Positions 26,500 through 35,488 of a DNA stretch of 64,000 bases are shown here, in pieces (positions within the stretch are counted from its first letter, which is position 1; each line of letters begins with the position of its first letter). Source of the DNA: Pseudomonas sp. Irchel 3E13 (GTDB taxonomy: Bacteria > Pseudomonadota > Gammaproteobacteria > Pseudomonadales > Pseudomonadaceae); contig NZ_FYDX01000010.1 in NCBI RefSeq assembly GCF_900187455.1, forward strand, positions 186,001 through 250,000, read 5' to 3'. The position numbers and the translations under genes were made by a program. The notes beneath the pieces are model-generated. The model searched no databases. It had not been told where the DNA came from and saw nothing but the letters and a program-made list of their open reading frames with translations.

Positions 26500-28830
26500 G
26501 TGGTGATCCGCCGGTCCGTGTCCTCTCTGGGTTTTCTCCAGTTCCTCCTGCTTTCGTCGTCCGCGGCCATTCTGTTGTTTCTCTGGGTGCTGTATTTCCA
26601 GCAGAAGGCGGCGTCCGCGCAAGAGGCGCTGGCTGCCAAAGCTTCGGAGCACCTCAATCTGGCGACGATGGCGGCCGAGAACCTCAGCCAGTTGGTCGAC
26701 CGCGCCCAGACTATCGGCCGCGCATTGCAGACCGACATGGGCGACCCGGCGCAAGGGCGCTGGAGCCTGGCGCGAATGCTCGCCGAGGATCCGGTGCTCA
26801 AGCGCATGAGCCTGTATAGCGCTGACGGTCGCGTGCTTTATGCCAGCCATGCCGATGAGCCGCGGCAATTGCCCGCGCAATGGCTGGCGCAACTGCAAGA
26901 GCACGGCGATCGCTACAGCGTCAGGCCGTTCCTGCCGCCCCTCGATGCCCTCGACCGACAGGCCGCCGAGCTGAATTGGCGCCTGCCGTTTCTGCTGCCG
27001 CTGGCGGACACGGCCGGCGGCGGCACTGGCAACATCCTGCTGGTGCAGTTGGACATCGGTTACCTGGCGGTGCTGTTCCAGAACATCGACCTGGGCAGCA
27101 GCGGCCTGATGCGCCTGCTCGACCGCGTCGGCCAGGAGCGGCTGCGCATCGGCAACAGTGGCGTGGTGGTGGCGGGCGAGCCGCTGAAACCCGACCTGCC
27201 GCATGACGTCGAGGCGTCGGGCCGGATCAGCCAGTTCAGCGTCGATGGCTATTACCAGAGTCTTTTTCGCCATGTGGCGCAACGCGGCTTCAGTGTCGTG
27301 GTGAGCCAGCAGGAGGAAGAGATTCTCGCGCCGTCGCGCCAGGTCTACGCCCACCAGTTGTGGCTGAACCTGAGCATGACCCTGCTGATTCTCGCCGGGG
27401 TGCTGTGGAGCTGGCGGGTATTGGGCAAGCGCCAGGAAGCCTTCAGCGCCCTGGAGCAGGCGCAGAAGATCAACCAGCAGTTGATCCAGCGCCTGGAGGA
27501 AGAGCACCGGCGCAGCAGCCATGCGGCCGCGACCGATCACCTCAGCGGTTTGCATAATCGACGGCAGTTCATGGAGACGGCGGCGCGGGCCCTGGCCGAG
27601 CAGCGCAGCAAGCGGCGCCTGCTGGCGATTCTGTTCATCGATATGGACCGCTTCAAGTCGATCAACGACTCGCTCGGGCACAAGGTCGGCGACCTGTTGT
27701 TGCAGGCGGTGGCGGGGCGGATCAGCCGGGCGCTGGAGCCGGGTGACGAGGCGGCGCGCTTTGGCGGCGACGAGTTTGTCGTGCTGCTGGCGGGCTCGCG
27801 CAGTGAAGAGCAGATAGACGCCTGGGTGCGCATGCTGTTGAACAAGCTGTCGGCGACTTACTCGCTGGATGCCCATGAACTGAACAGCAGCCCGAGCATC
27901 GGCGTCAGCATCTGCCCGCGGGACGGCCAGGCGGTGGACGAACTGATCCGCCATGCCGATGCCGCGATGTACTCGGCCAAGCAGGCAGGGCGCGGGCAGT
28001 ACCGTTTTTTCGACCCCTCGCTGAACGTGGTCAACGTCGCCGAGTTCGCCCTTGAGCAGGCGTTCGGCCCGGCCTTGAAGGAGCGGCAGTTCGTCCTGCA
28101 TTTCCAGCCGCAGGTGCGCTTCGACTCCCTGCGGGTGGTGGGCTACGAAGCATTGGTGCGCTGGCAGCATCCCGAGTTCGGCCTGCTCTACCCGGACCGC
28201 TTTATCTCCCTCGCCGAGCGCAGCGGTTTCATTGTCGCGCTGGGCTGGGAGGTGGTGCGGCTGGCCTGTGAAGAACTGGTGCGCTGGCAGGCGCGGGGCA
28301 TCCACGCGGGCCTGGCGGTGAACGTCTCGCCGCTGCAACTGCGCCAGCCGGATTTCAGCGCGCAGTTGCTGGAGGTGCTGCGCCGGCATGGCGTCGAACC
28401 GGCGCGGCTGGAGCTGGAAATCACCGAAACCACCGTGCTGGATGACGAAGGCCAGGCGATCAAGCACCTGCAGGTGCTGCGCGATGCCGGACTGAGCATC
28501 AGCCTCGATGATTTCGGCCAGGGTTATTCGGGCTTTTCCCACCTTCAAGCGCTGCCGATCAACTGCCTGAAGATCGACCGCGCCCTGATCGCCCAGCTCT
28601 CCAACAGCCACGACGACAGCCCCATCGTGCTATCCACCATCATCCTGGCCAAGCGCCTGGGGCTGGAGGTGGTCGCCGAGGGCGTGGAAACCCGCGAGCA
28701 GGTGGTCTACCTGCGTCTGGCAGGTTGTGATTTTGCCCAGGGGTATCATTTCAGCCGGCCGCTGACGGCGGCGCAGCTCGACCAATACCCACCTTTCATT
28801 GATGCGACGGAGACTGCATGCGAGCACTGA
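26500..28830 (+). CDS. Membrane-bound diguanylate cyclase / c-di-GMP phosphodiesterase (GGDEF-EAL)
   Basis: A 776-residue protein with a GTG start. An N-terminal membrane helix (residues 11-33) is followed by a periplasmic sensor region of about 270 residues and a second helix near residues 287-307. The GGDEF domain carries the intact FGGDEFV at about residue 422. The EAL domain has EALVRW at about 550, EITET and DDFGQGYSG, so both activities look intact. The stop overlaps the start of a PhnD-like binding protein gene by 13 bases. The sensor probably reads that protein's ligand state. Confidence 0.92.
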   Translation: MVIRRSVSSLGFLQFLLLSSSAAILLFLWVLYFQQKAASAQEALAAKASEHLNLATMAAENLSQLVDRAQTIGRALQTDMGDPAQGRWSLARMLAEDPVLKRMSLYSADGRVLYASHADEPRQLPAQWLAQLQEHGDRYSVRPFLPPLDALDRQAAELNWRLPFLLPLADTAGGGTGNILLVQLDIGYLAVLFQNIDLGSSGLMRLLDRVGQERLRIGNSGVVVAGEPLKPDLPHDVEASGRISQFSVDGYYQSLFRHVAQRGFSVVVSQQEEEILAPSRQVYAHQLWLNLSMTLLILAGVLWSWRVLGKRQEAFSALEQAQKINQQLIQRLEEEHRRSSHAAATDHLSGLHNRRQFMETAARALAEQRSKRRLLAILFIDMDRFKSINDSLGHKVGDLLLQAVAGRISRALEPGDEAARFGGDEFVVLLAGSRSEEQIDAWVRMLLNKLSATYSLDAHELNSSPSIGVSICPRDGQAVDELIRHADAAMYSAKQAGRGQYRFFDPSLNVVNVAEFALEQAFGPALKERQFVLHFQPQVRFDSLRVVGYEALVRWQHPEFGLLYPDRFISLAERSGFIVALGWEVVRLACEELVRWQARGIHAGLAVNVSPLQLRQPDFSAQLLEVLRRHGVEPARLELEITETTVLDDEGQAIKHLQVLRDAGLSISLDDFGQGYSGFSHLQALPINCLKIDRALIAQLSNSHDDSPIVLSTIILAKRLGLEVVAEGVETREQVVYLRLAGCDFAQGYHFSRPLTAAQLDQYPPFIDATETACEH

Positions 28831-29741
28831 ACACCTTGTCCTGCCTGCTGTTGAGCGCATTGCTGACGACCAGCGCGCAGGCCCAGTGCTTGCAGCCGAG
28901 TCTGCGTATCGCGGTGATTCCGAAGAAGAGCATGGAGGTGCTGATCAAGGATTATCAGCCGCTGCTGGAGCGGCTGAGTGCCGCCGTGGGCGTCCCTGCG
29001 GCGATCGTGCCAGCGTCGTCCTATGAGAGCGTGGTCGATGCCGTGGTTTCGGGCGGCGTCGACATCGCCTGGCTGGGGCCAGCCGCTTATGTGCTGGCGC
29101 AGCAGCGTGACCCGCGCATCGAACCGTTCGCCAGCCTGACCATCAACAACGGCTATTTCACCCCGGCCGGGCATCACTATCAGGCCCTGCTGCTGGCGCG
29201 TCGCGGCACGGCGGATGACGTAGCGTCGTTGCGCGGCAAGCGCGGCGCCTTGAGCGATCCGGCGAGTACCTCCGGCAGCGTGGTGCCCAACGTCGAGTTC
29301 TCCGCCCAGGTCGGCGAGCCGCTGGCGCAGTTCTTCGGCTCGGTGGTGTTTACCGGCTCCCATGACAAGTCACTGGATGCGCTGCTGGAGGGCCGGGTGG
29401 ATGCCGCGTTCGTCGCCAGCGTGCGCGCTGATGCGTACCTCAACAGCGGGCGCATCGAGCGCGACACCTTCAATGTGCTCTGGCGTTCGGAGCGTATCTA
29501 TTACGACCCTTACGTCTTCAGTGGCAGCCTGTGCGGTGAATACAAGGCGCGCATCCGTGCGGCGATGCTGGAGAACCAGGACGGCCTGGCGGAATTTCTG
29601 GCCTCGCAGGATGCCAGCGGCATCGCCCCGGTCAGTCGTACCGAGTACGTGCCGCTGGTGCGGATGATGCAAGGCAGGTCTGCCGGCACCCCTCCGCCCA
29701 CTACAGAAACAACGCCCCGATCAACGCCGTCCGGTTCTTGA
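28818..29741 (+). CDS. PhnD-like periplasmic substrate-binding protein
   Basis: A 307-residue exported protein. The signal peptide is residues 1-22 (ending SAQA). The mature part is a type II periplasmic-binding fold of the phosphate/phosphonate/phosphite PhnD family: RIAVIPKKSMEVLI near the start and the hinge region DIAWLGPAAYVLAQQ. No ABC permease or ATPase is near. The gene instead overlaps a GGDEF-EAL gene, so the protein probably serves as a ligand sensor for c-di-GMP signalling. The last 41 bases overlap a convergent LuxR gene. Confidence 0.87.
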   Translation: MRALNTLSCLLLSALLTTSAQAQCLQPSLRIAVIPKKSMEVLIKDYQPLLERLSAAVGVPAAIVPASSYESVVDAVVSGGVDIAWLGPAAYVLAQQRDPRIEPFASLTINNGYFTPAGHHYQALLLARRGTADDVASLRGKRGALSDPASTSGSVVPNVEFSAQVGEPLAQFFGSVVFTGSHDKSLDALLEGRVDAAFVASVRADAYLNSGRIERDTFNVLWRSERIYYDPYVFSGSLCGEYKARIRAAMLENQDGLAEFLASQDASGIAPVSRTEYVPLVRMMQGRSAGTPPPTTETTPRSTPSGS

Positions 29742-30357
29742 CCCCGACCTTGCGAAACAGGTTGATCAGGTGCGTCTTCACCGTCGGCAAACCCAACTCC
29801 AGCTGCCGGGCCAGGGTCTTGTTGCAGGCGCCGTTCTGTAACAGCAGGGCGATTTCCCGTTCACGCGGGGTCAGTCCGGCGAGGCGGTCCGGGGCGGTTT
29901 TCGGCAACTGCCGGGCGGCCATTTGCATTAGCCCGTGCAGCGGCAACAGGCGCTCCAGTTCGCTCGGTTCGAACGGGCCGAGCGCACCTTCGCGCAGCAG
30001 CGAAAGGCCGGCCACCGGACGCTCGTCGACACAGGCGACGATTTCCACCACATCCACCACCCGGTGCTGACGCAGGAACCCCAGGTACTCGCGGCCGCGG
30101 GCAGCATCGTGGCGCGCCAAGCCCTGGCGCAGCGACACCACCGGCAGGCCGATGGCCTGGCAGTTGTCCGGGTTGAGCGGGTCGAGATGGCGGTAGTGCT
30201 CGAGGTAGTGGTGGTGCATGGGTGGCTGCATGCCCAGCAACTGGAAATCGCAGGCCTGCAACTGCTCGTCGACCCGGTAGAAGGCGGCAAGGCTGGCGGG
30301 CACCTGCTGGCTGAAGGCGTGCAGGCAGTAGTTACCGAGTTCGTGGGCAGCGTTCAT
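29701..30357 (-). CDS. LuxR family transcriptional regulator
   Basis: A 218-residue regulator with a C-terminal LuxR helix-turn-helix (LTPREREIALLLQNG to about residue 215). The N-terminal 150 residues have no acyl-homoserine-lactone signature that I can confirm. It is the last gene of an MFS-GlcG-LuxR operon and could regulate it. The end overlaps the PhnD-like gene on the opposite strand. Confidence 0.88.
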   Translation of the reverse strand: MNAAHELGNYCLHAFSQQVPASLAAFYRVDEQLQACDFQLLGMQPPMHHHYLEHYRHLDPLNPDNCQAIGLPVVSLRQGLARHDAARGREYLGFLRQHRVVDVVEIVACVDERPVAGLSLLREGALGPFEPSELERLLPLHGLMQMAARQLPKTAPDRLAGLTPREREIALLLQNGACNKTLARQLELGLPTVKTHLINLFRKVGVKNRTALIGALFL

Positions 30358-30370
30358 CGTGGCATCCCTC

Positions 30371-30817
30371 TCAGCGGGCGTTGTCCAGCAGTTCGCGCAC
30401 CTTGTCCACGGCGGCCTTGGCGCAGCCGGCGTCCAGGGCTTCCGAGGCGCCGGACACGCCTATGGCGCCGATCACCTGACCGTCCAGCAAGAAGGGTTCA
30501 CCACCGCCGAACAAGGCCAGGTTCGGCTGCAACGGCAGGCCCTCGCGGACCGCTGTCGAGCATTTCTGCAAACGTTCTTCCCAAACCTGGGTGGAGACGC
30601 CGAAGCCCGCAGCGGTCAGGGCCTTGTTCAGGGCGATGGCCTGGCAGGGGCGTGGCGCGCCGTCCATGTGCGCGCTGTTGATCGGCTGGCCGCTGGCGTC
30701 GAGGATCGCCACGCTGACGCGCACGCCGGCCTGTTCGGCGAAGCTGACCGCGGCATCCAGGGCCTGCATGGCCAGGTGCAGGGTGATGGTCTGTTGCTGA
30801 CGCAGCAAAGGATTCAT
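30371..30817 (-). CDS. GlcG/HbpS family heme-degrading-domain-like protein
   Basis: A 148-residue protein of the GlcG/HbpS fold: AMQALDAAVSFAEQAGV at the N-terminus and the conserved glycine-rich turn FGGGEPFLLDGQVIGAIGVSG. Members bind heme or corrinoid-like cofactors, or act in small catabolic operons with unknown role. Its start overlaps the MFS stop by four bases. Confidence 0.85.
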   Translation of the reverse strand: MNPLLRQQQTITLHLAMQALDAAVSFAEQAGVRVSVAILDASGQPINSAHMDGAPRPCQAIALNKALTAAGFGVSTQVWEERLQKCSTAVREGLPLQPNLALFGGGEPFLLDGQVIGAIGVSGASEALDAGCAKAAVDKVRELLDNAR

Positions 30818-32073
30818 TGGGCGGTTTCCTCGATGGAATGTTCAGGGCGTTTCCGACGCAGCAGAAGCAGTTGCCAGAGACAGTAGACCGACAGTAGCGC
30901 GGCGGCGATGTACATGGCCCAGGGGCCGCCGATATGGGCGGCGAGCAGCCCGGCGAGCAGGCCGCCGATGGCATCGAAGCCGAAGCGGGTCGAGGTGTAG
31001 ATCGATATCACCCGGCCGCGCAGCGCTTCCGGCGCCTGGCTTTGCAAAAGGATATTGGTACCGACGTTATTAATGGTCACGCCGAACCCCAGGATCATCA
31101 TCGCCAGCAGCGACAACGGCAGGGTGCGGCTGCTGGCGAACAGCAGCAGGCCGAGGGCGCTGGCGATGGCCGAAAACAGGATCAGCCCGCGCAGTTTCGC
31201 CGCGCTCTGCCGCCCCGCCAGCAGCACGGTGGAGAGCAGCGAACCGAGTCCGGCGGCGCCCCACAGCCAGCCGAGGGTGCGGGCGTCGCCGGCGAAGATG
31301 TCGCGGGCGAACACCGGCAGCAGCACGGCATAGGTGGAGGCGGTGAGGTTGACCATCAGCACGCCGATGATCAGCGCGCGCAGCGAGGGCGAGCGCAGGG
31401 TGTAGTCGAGGCCTTCGCGAAACATGTTGCGCATGCTGCCGCTGGCTTTTTCGCCCGGTGCCAGGCGGATCGCCAGCAGACCGAAGATCAGGCCGGTGTA
31501 AGACAACGCGTTCAGCGCGAAGCACAGCGCCTCGCCAGTGAGCGCCAGCAACAGGCCGGCCAGGGGCGGGCCGACGAAGCGCGAGCAGGTGAACAACATC
31601 GCGTTGAGGGCCAGGGCGTTGGGCAGATCGTCGCGGTCGTCGACCAGGCGGCTGAGCAGCGACTGGCGCAATGGGGTGTCCACGGCGTTGAGAATGCCGA
31701 GGGTGGCGGCGAGGGTCACGATCAGCGTCGGCGTGATCAGCTCCAGCCAGGTCAGCAGCGCCAGCCCCAGCGCCTGCACTGCGAGCAGGCTTTCGATAAA
31801 CATCAGCAGGCGGCGCTTGTCGTGGCGATCGATCCAGGCCCCGGCGATCGGCCCGACCAACAATTGCGGCAGCAAGGTCGCGCAAGTGGTGATACCGAGC
31901 AGCGCGGCCGAGTCGGTCAGCCGATAGACCAGCCACGACAGCGCCACCGTTTGCACCCAGGTGCCGAGGGTGGAGATGGCGTGGCCGATGAAATACAGAC
32001 GGAAATTGCGGTGATGCAACGCCCGCAGGACATTGGGCCAGCGGTTTGGCCCGGAAGGTTGCGCAGCTTTCAC
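30814..32073 (-). CDS. MFS transporter, EntS-like
   Basis: A 419-residue major facilitator with a GTG start (upstream of NVLRALHHRNFRLYFIG). About 12 helices are present, and the loop DRHDKRRLL matches MFS motif A. The pattern (YFIGHAISTLGTWVQ) is that of the EntS-like enterobactin-exporter branch, which also includes many unassigned drug exporters. It is the first gene of an operon with GlcG and LuxR. Decayed transposon remnants begin just upstream. Confidence 0.88.
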   Translation of the reverse strand: MKAAQPSGPNRWPNVLRALHHRNFRLYFIGHAISTLGTWVQTVALSWLVYRLTDSAALLGITTCATLLPQLLVGPIAGAWIDRHDKRRLLMFIESLLAVQALGLALLTWLELITPTLIVTLAATLGILNAVDTPLRQSLLSRLVDDRDDLPNALALNAMLFTCSRFVGPPLAGLLLALTGEALCFALNALSYTGLIFGLLAIRLAPGEKASGSMRNMFREGLDYTLRSPSLRALIIGVLMVNLTASTYAVLLPVFARDIFAGDARTLGWLWGAAGLGSLLSTVLLAGRQSAAKLRGLILFSAIASALGLLLFASSRTLPLSLLAMMILGFGVTINNVGTNILLQSQAPEALRGRVISIYTSTRFGFDAIGGLLAGLLAAHIGGPWAMYIAAALLSVYCLWQLLLLRRKRPEHSIEETAQ

Positions 32074-32144
32074 GATCGAGGACGCCAGTGCATGGAAAAG
32101 GACAAGGGAGCCCGCCGCCAGCGAACGCCGCGCCCGACTCTACC

Positions 32145-32482
32145 CGGTTGCGCGGGGGGCGTCTTGCCTGAGGCTGTCGATGGCATGTGTTTGCCTGCCA
32201 GCCGGGAGGCGGTCTTGGTAGAGATGAAAAGGGTGCGGATTCCTTCCTGACTCAGATCTGAAAACTGACGTAGGAGGGTTGTCGCATGCCGCGCTTCTTC
32301 CATTGCCGGATCGCTTTAGCCGAACCAGTTCGGTGTCAGATGTATAGGCAGCAACGCCAGCAATGGGTAGGCCGGGCGACCGCATTCAATCCTTGGGTGG
32401 ACGGCTCGATCAGGGCGATCAAATCCTTCCAAGGCACCACTTGATCCATTTCAATCAGGAACAATTCTTTGCGGGTCTGCTT
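32145..32482 (-). pseudogene. IS5-family transposase remnant
   Basis: Read on the minus strand, the fragment encodes QTRKELFLIEMDQVVPWK (the conserved start of IS5 transposases). Out-of-frame segments follow: PNWFG, a stop, SDPAMEEA, LLRQFSDLS. Several frameshifts and an in-frame stop make it non-functional, and the catalytic DDE part is missing. The upstream half of the stretch between 32074 and 32697 is thus accounted for. Confidence 0.82.
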
Positions 32483-32511
32483 TCGGTTGCCGGCGTGCTC
32501 GGCGTCGGCAG

Positions 32512-32592
32512 AAGGTCATCTATATCCGCTGGTACAACTAGCATCAAATTAAACGCTCTCTCGGTGGCCTGAGCCCCCTGGAATGCCGGTAG
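32512..32592 (+). pseudogene. IS3-family transposase C-terminal remnant
   Basis: The forward frame reads KVIYIRWYN, a stop, then HQIKRSLGGLSPLECR and a stop. This is the conserved end of IS3-group orfB transposases (YI.WYN...LGGLSPLEYR), with one in-frame nonsense change. Only the tail is left. Confidence 0.78.
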
Positions 32593-32697
32593 TATCTGGG
32601 GGTTGCAGTATAACCAGTCCAAAAAAACCTCCGCACCCCCCCATATATAGTCTTGGTGTTGGACTAAATTTGTATGTTTTCTACGCAGCGAGATTTT

Positions 32698-34188
32698 ATG
32701 AAGAACGCAATAAGTCCTACGCGAAGTGAAAATTTTGCCGAGTGGTATCAACAAGTCGTCAGCCAGGCAGAGTTGGCAGAAAACTCCCCCGTAAGAGGTT
32801 GTATGGTGATTCGTCCATGGGGCTATGCCATTTGGGAAAACATACAGCGTGAACTTGATCGGAAGTTCAAGGAAACCGGACATGTAAATGCGTACTTTCC
32901 GCTGCTGATTCCATTGTCGTTCTTGCAAAAAGAGGCAGACCATGTCGATGGCTTTGCTAAGGAATGTGCGGTAGTCACCCACCATCGTCTGGAACAAACT
33001 GCCGATGGCACACTTGTACCTGCTGGCGAACTGGAAGAACCGCTGATCATCAGGCCCACCAGTGAAACCGTAATTGGTGCTTCATTCTCTCGCTGGATTC
33101 AGAGTTATCGTGACTTGCCCATGCTCATCAACCAATGGGCCAACGTGCTGCGCTGGGAAATGCGCCCTAGAGTATTTCTGCGTACTTCTGAGTTTCTGTG
33201 GCAGGAGGGCCATACGGTTCACGCCAGTTGCCAAGAGGCACTCGACGAAACGCTGCAGATGCTTGATATCTATGCACGCTTCAGCACCGAATACTTGGCT
33301 ATCCCGGTGGTCAAAGGCGTCAAATGTTCTTGGGAGCGCTTCCCAGGCGCTGTCAGTACCTACACTATCGAGGCGATGATGCAAGACGGCAAGGCCCTCC
33401 AGGCGGGGACCTCACACTTTCTGGGACAGAATTTCGCCCAAGCCTCGGGCATTCGTTTCGTCAACAAGGAGGGCGTCAAAGAGCTAGCCTGGACCACCTC
33501 GTGGGGTGTTTCGACTCGCATGATCGGCGCGATGATCATGGCCCACGGAGATGACGACGGGCTGAGAGTTCCGCCTCTGCTGGCGCCCACGCAAGTGATC
33601 ATTGTGCCGATCATACGCGATGAACAGGATGCTGAAGCCATTCATGCTTATTGTGACCAACTGCAAACGCAAATTTCACGCAAGAAGTTAAAGGGGCAGA
33701 GCCTGCGGGTCAGCATTGATAAAAGGGAAATGAATGGCGGTGAGAAAAAGTGGTATCACATTAAGCGTGGGGTGCCTGTGCGAGTCGAGGTTGGAATAAA
33801 GGAACTGCAACAAAATATGGTTTCTTATTCGTGTCGTAATGAGTGCGGTGTGGTGTCGAAAGATGAAGTTGGTAGCTTTGTAAGGAATCTATCAAAAATC
33901 CTGGGTGGTATTCAAAAGGAAATGTTGGAAAGCTCTAGGAAAAAAATGTCTGCCAATACAAGGGTGGTCACTACGTTGGAGGAGTTCAAACAGGCGTTTG
34001 CGCGTAAGGATAAGCTTAATGCATTTGTCATGGCACCCTTCATTGATGATGAGCAAGTTGAGAAAGGCATCGCCGAGCTTGGAGTAACCGTACGTTGTAT
34101 TCCATTGCAGCAACCCAAGACCGAGGCGCCCTGTTTGTTTACCGGAACGCTTACCCGTACATGGGCTCTTTACGCCAAGTCATACTGA
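32698..34188 (+). CDS. proS: Prolyl-tRNA synthetase, archaeal/eukaryotic type (second copy)
   Basis: A 496-residue class II synthetase of the ProS (archaeal/eukaryotic-like) type, not the longer insertion-bearing type expected as the housekeeping Pseudomonas enzyme. Visible marks are SPVRGCMVIRPWGYAIWE (N-terminal), RPTSETVIGASFSRWIQ, motif 2 RTSEFLWQEGHTVHAS, motif 3 region WGVSTRMIGAMIMAHGDD, the anticodon domain, and the family's terminal tyrosine (YAKSY). The zinc-type C-terminal module has lost one cysteine (CLFTG instead of CxxCG). The gene is AT-richer than its neighbours and flanked by IS remnants. ATG 32674 is an alternative start. Confidence 0.9.
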   Translation: MKNAISPTRSENFAEWYQQVVSQAELAENSPVRGCMVIRPWGYAIWENIQRELDRKFKETGHVNAYFPLLIPLSFLQKEADHVDGFAKECAVVTHHRLEQTADGTLVPAGELEEPLIIRPTSETVIGASFSRWIQSYRDLPMLINQWANVLRWEMRPRVFLRTSEFLWQEGHTVHASCQEALDETLQMLDIYARFSTEYLAIPVVKGVKCSWERFPGAVSTYTIEAMMQDGKALQAGTSHFLGQNFAQASGIRFVNKEGVKELAWTTSWGVSTRMIGAMIMAHGDDDGLRVPPLLAPTQVIIVPIIRDEQDAEAIHAYCDQLQTQISRKKLKGQSLRVSIDKREMNGGEKKWYHIKRGVPVRVEVGIKELQQNMVSYSCRNECGVVSKDEVGSFVRNLSKILGGIQKEMLESSRKKMSANTRVVTTLEEFKQAFARKDKLNAFVMAPFIDDEQVEKGIAELGVTVRCIPLQQPKTEAPCLFTGTLTRTWALYAKSY

Positions 34189-34203
34189 GCCTTGATCGCC
34201 CCC

Positions 34204-34232
34204 AGTCCCGCTTATGCGGGACTATTTTGTTT
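34204..34232. terminator. Terminator hairpin between the convergent ProS and MFS genes
   Basis: An 8-bp stem AGTCCCGC / GCGGGACT with a TTAT loop, followed by ATTTTGTTT. It overlaps the end of the minus-strand MFS remnant. Confidence 0.8.
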
Positions 34233-34895
34233 AACCACGAGTTCCCTGGCCAGCCTGCCCCCCTCCACGTAGAGAATTGTGCCACCTACCAGCAACAAGC
34301 CAAGCAGATACAACAGGAAGTACAGTGCATTGAATCCGGCCAGAATAAAGCCACATACCACCGGAGTGGAGGCAGCACCAAGGTAGGTCAGATTCTGCGA
34401 ACTATAGTAGGCCCCAGCCATGTGCGGTGGGGCAATTCGAGTGATATAGAAAAACTCCAGAGGCTGAATGATGATTTCGCCCACAGTAAAAATAGCGGTA
34501 AACAGGATCCAGGTAATCAGGCTGGTAGAAAAGGCGAACCCTGCTAGACCCATCATGAACGATATGATGCAAGCGCTGACCCAGAACCTGAAGCGCTCGG
34601 CCGTCACCCGTCGACCAATCAGGTACTGTAATAGAATCGAGGTTAGGGCATTCGTGACGAACACCGCATTGATGATTTCGTACATCTGCGCAGCGGAATA
34701 ATGGGTAATTAAATATTGCCCAACATACATGTGAAACTGCCCGAAGACGCCGGCCAATAGCACACTGGCCAGAGTGAATTTCAGCAGATTGCGATCCTTG
34801 GTCATCACTACTAGCGTTGCCCACAGTCCATGGTCCTGATCCTCTGGTTGGCCATTTACTCTAGGCAGGGTAAATGGAGTCAGGGCCATCAGCAC
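34212..34895 (-). pseudogene. MFS transporter, C-terminal half only
   Basis: The 227-residue open frame holds only about six of the expected twelve helices (from LLKFTLASVLLAGVFGQF onward). The first half is missing, and the sequence before 34895 does not continue the family. It resembles an MdtH-like drug exporter. It is convergent with proS and shares its lower GC, so both probably arrived together and this gene was later truncated. Confidence 0.75.
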
Positions 34896-34923
34896 GATCG
34901 CAAAAAGTTATGCCGCCATGGTC

Positions 34924-35279
34924 TCACTGGCTTGTTCTATGCGGTGTTTGCGACATCTCTTTTCGTACAGAGCCGCCTTCATCTTTCCGGCTCGCGATAC
35001 CGCTCAACAGCGACTCTACCAATGCCCGGGAGATTTCCAGTGAGTGGTAGCTGCTCCACGCAAAGTCTCCCACTGACCGTTCGTCCAGTTCGCAGACCTG
35101 CAGGTTGGTTTCTAACGCCGATTTCAGGGTCATGGACAGGTGCACGAGGGCATCTTCGATATCGACGCCGGCGCAGACGGCAAACAAGGGTTTATGACTG
35201 TCGTTAACACGCTGAAGAAGGTGTGGGCAGTCGTGAGGCGAGGGGCGCAGGCGGGTGGATCGGGCACCGGTTTTTTCAT
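34924..35279 (-). pseudogene. DUF3077-family small protein, apparently frameshifted
   Basis: The downstream frame (from about 35187) encodes PLFAVCAGVDIEDALVHL and SYHSLEISRALVESLL, the core of the Pseudomonas DUF3077 family. The expected N-terminus, MKKPVPDPP, starts at ATG 35279 with a good GGAG site but in the adjacent frame. The join lies near 35205-35220. The gene is either a recent pseudogene or carries a sequencing error; a shorter TTG-started product (35187) is possible. Confidence 0.65.
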
Positions 35280-35461
35280 GGTTTTCTCCTCAGGTCAGAA
35301 GGAGCTACCACAAACCGGCTGTCAAACGGGAGGGTGGCACTGTGCGCGGGTTGACAGACCAGGGACCATGAGGAGAAAACCTGGCGCGCCCGAAAGCGCC
35401 CACACACACAGCCGCCATAACGACCAGCGTCTCCTCAAGAAATGTCTTCCGGCCTGTCAAA

Positions 35462-35488
35462 GCCCATCGTTGATGCGCAACGATGGGC
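35462..35488. other. 11-bp perfect inverted repeat with ATGCG loop
   Basis: Arms GCCCATCGTTG / CAACGATGGGC in the gap of about 450 bases between the DUF3077 gene and the PAS protein gene. No T run follows, so an operator or structured RNA is as likely as a terminator. I see no gene in the rest of the gap. Confidence 0.45.

Noticed and set aside
26167..28611. Very long minus-strand frame (814 codons) over the GGDEF-EAL gene
   Set aside because: The plus strand has intact GGDEF and EAL motifs; the reverse frame shows no domain.
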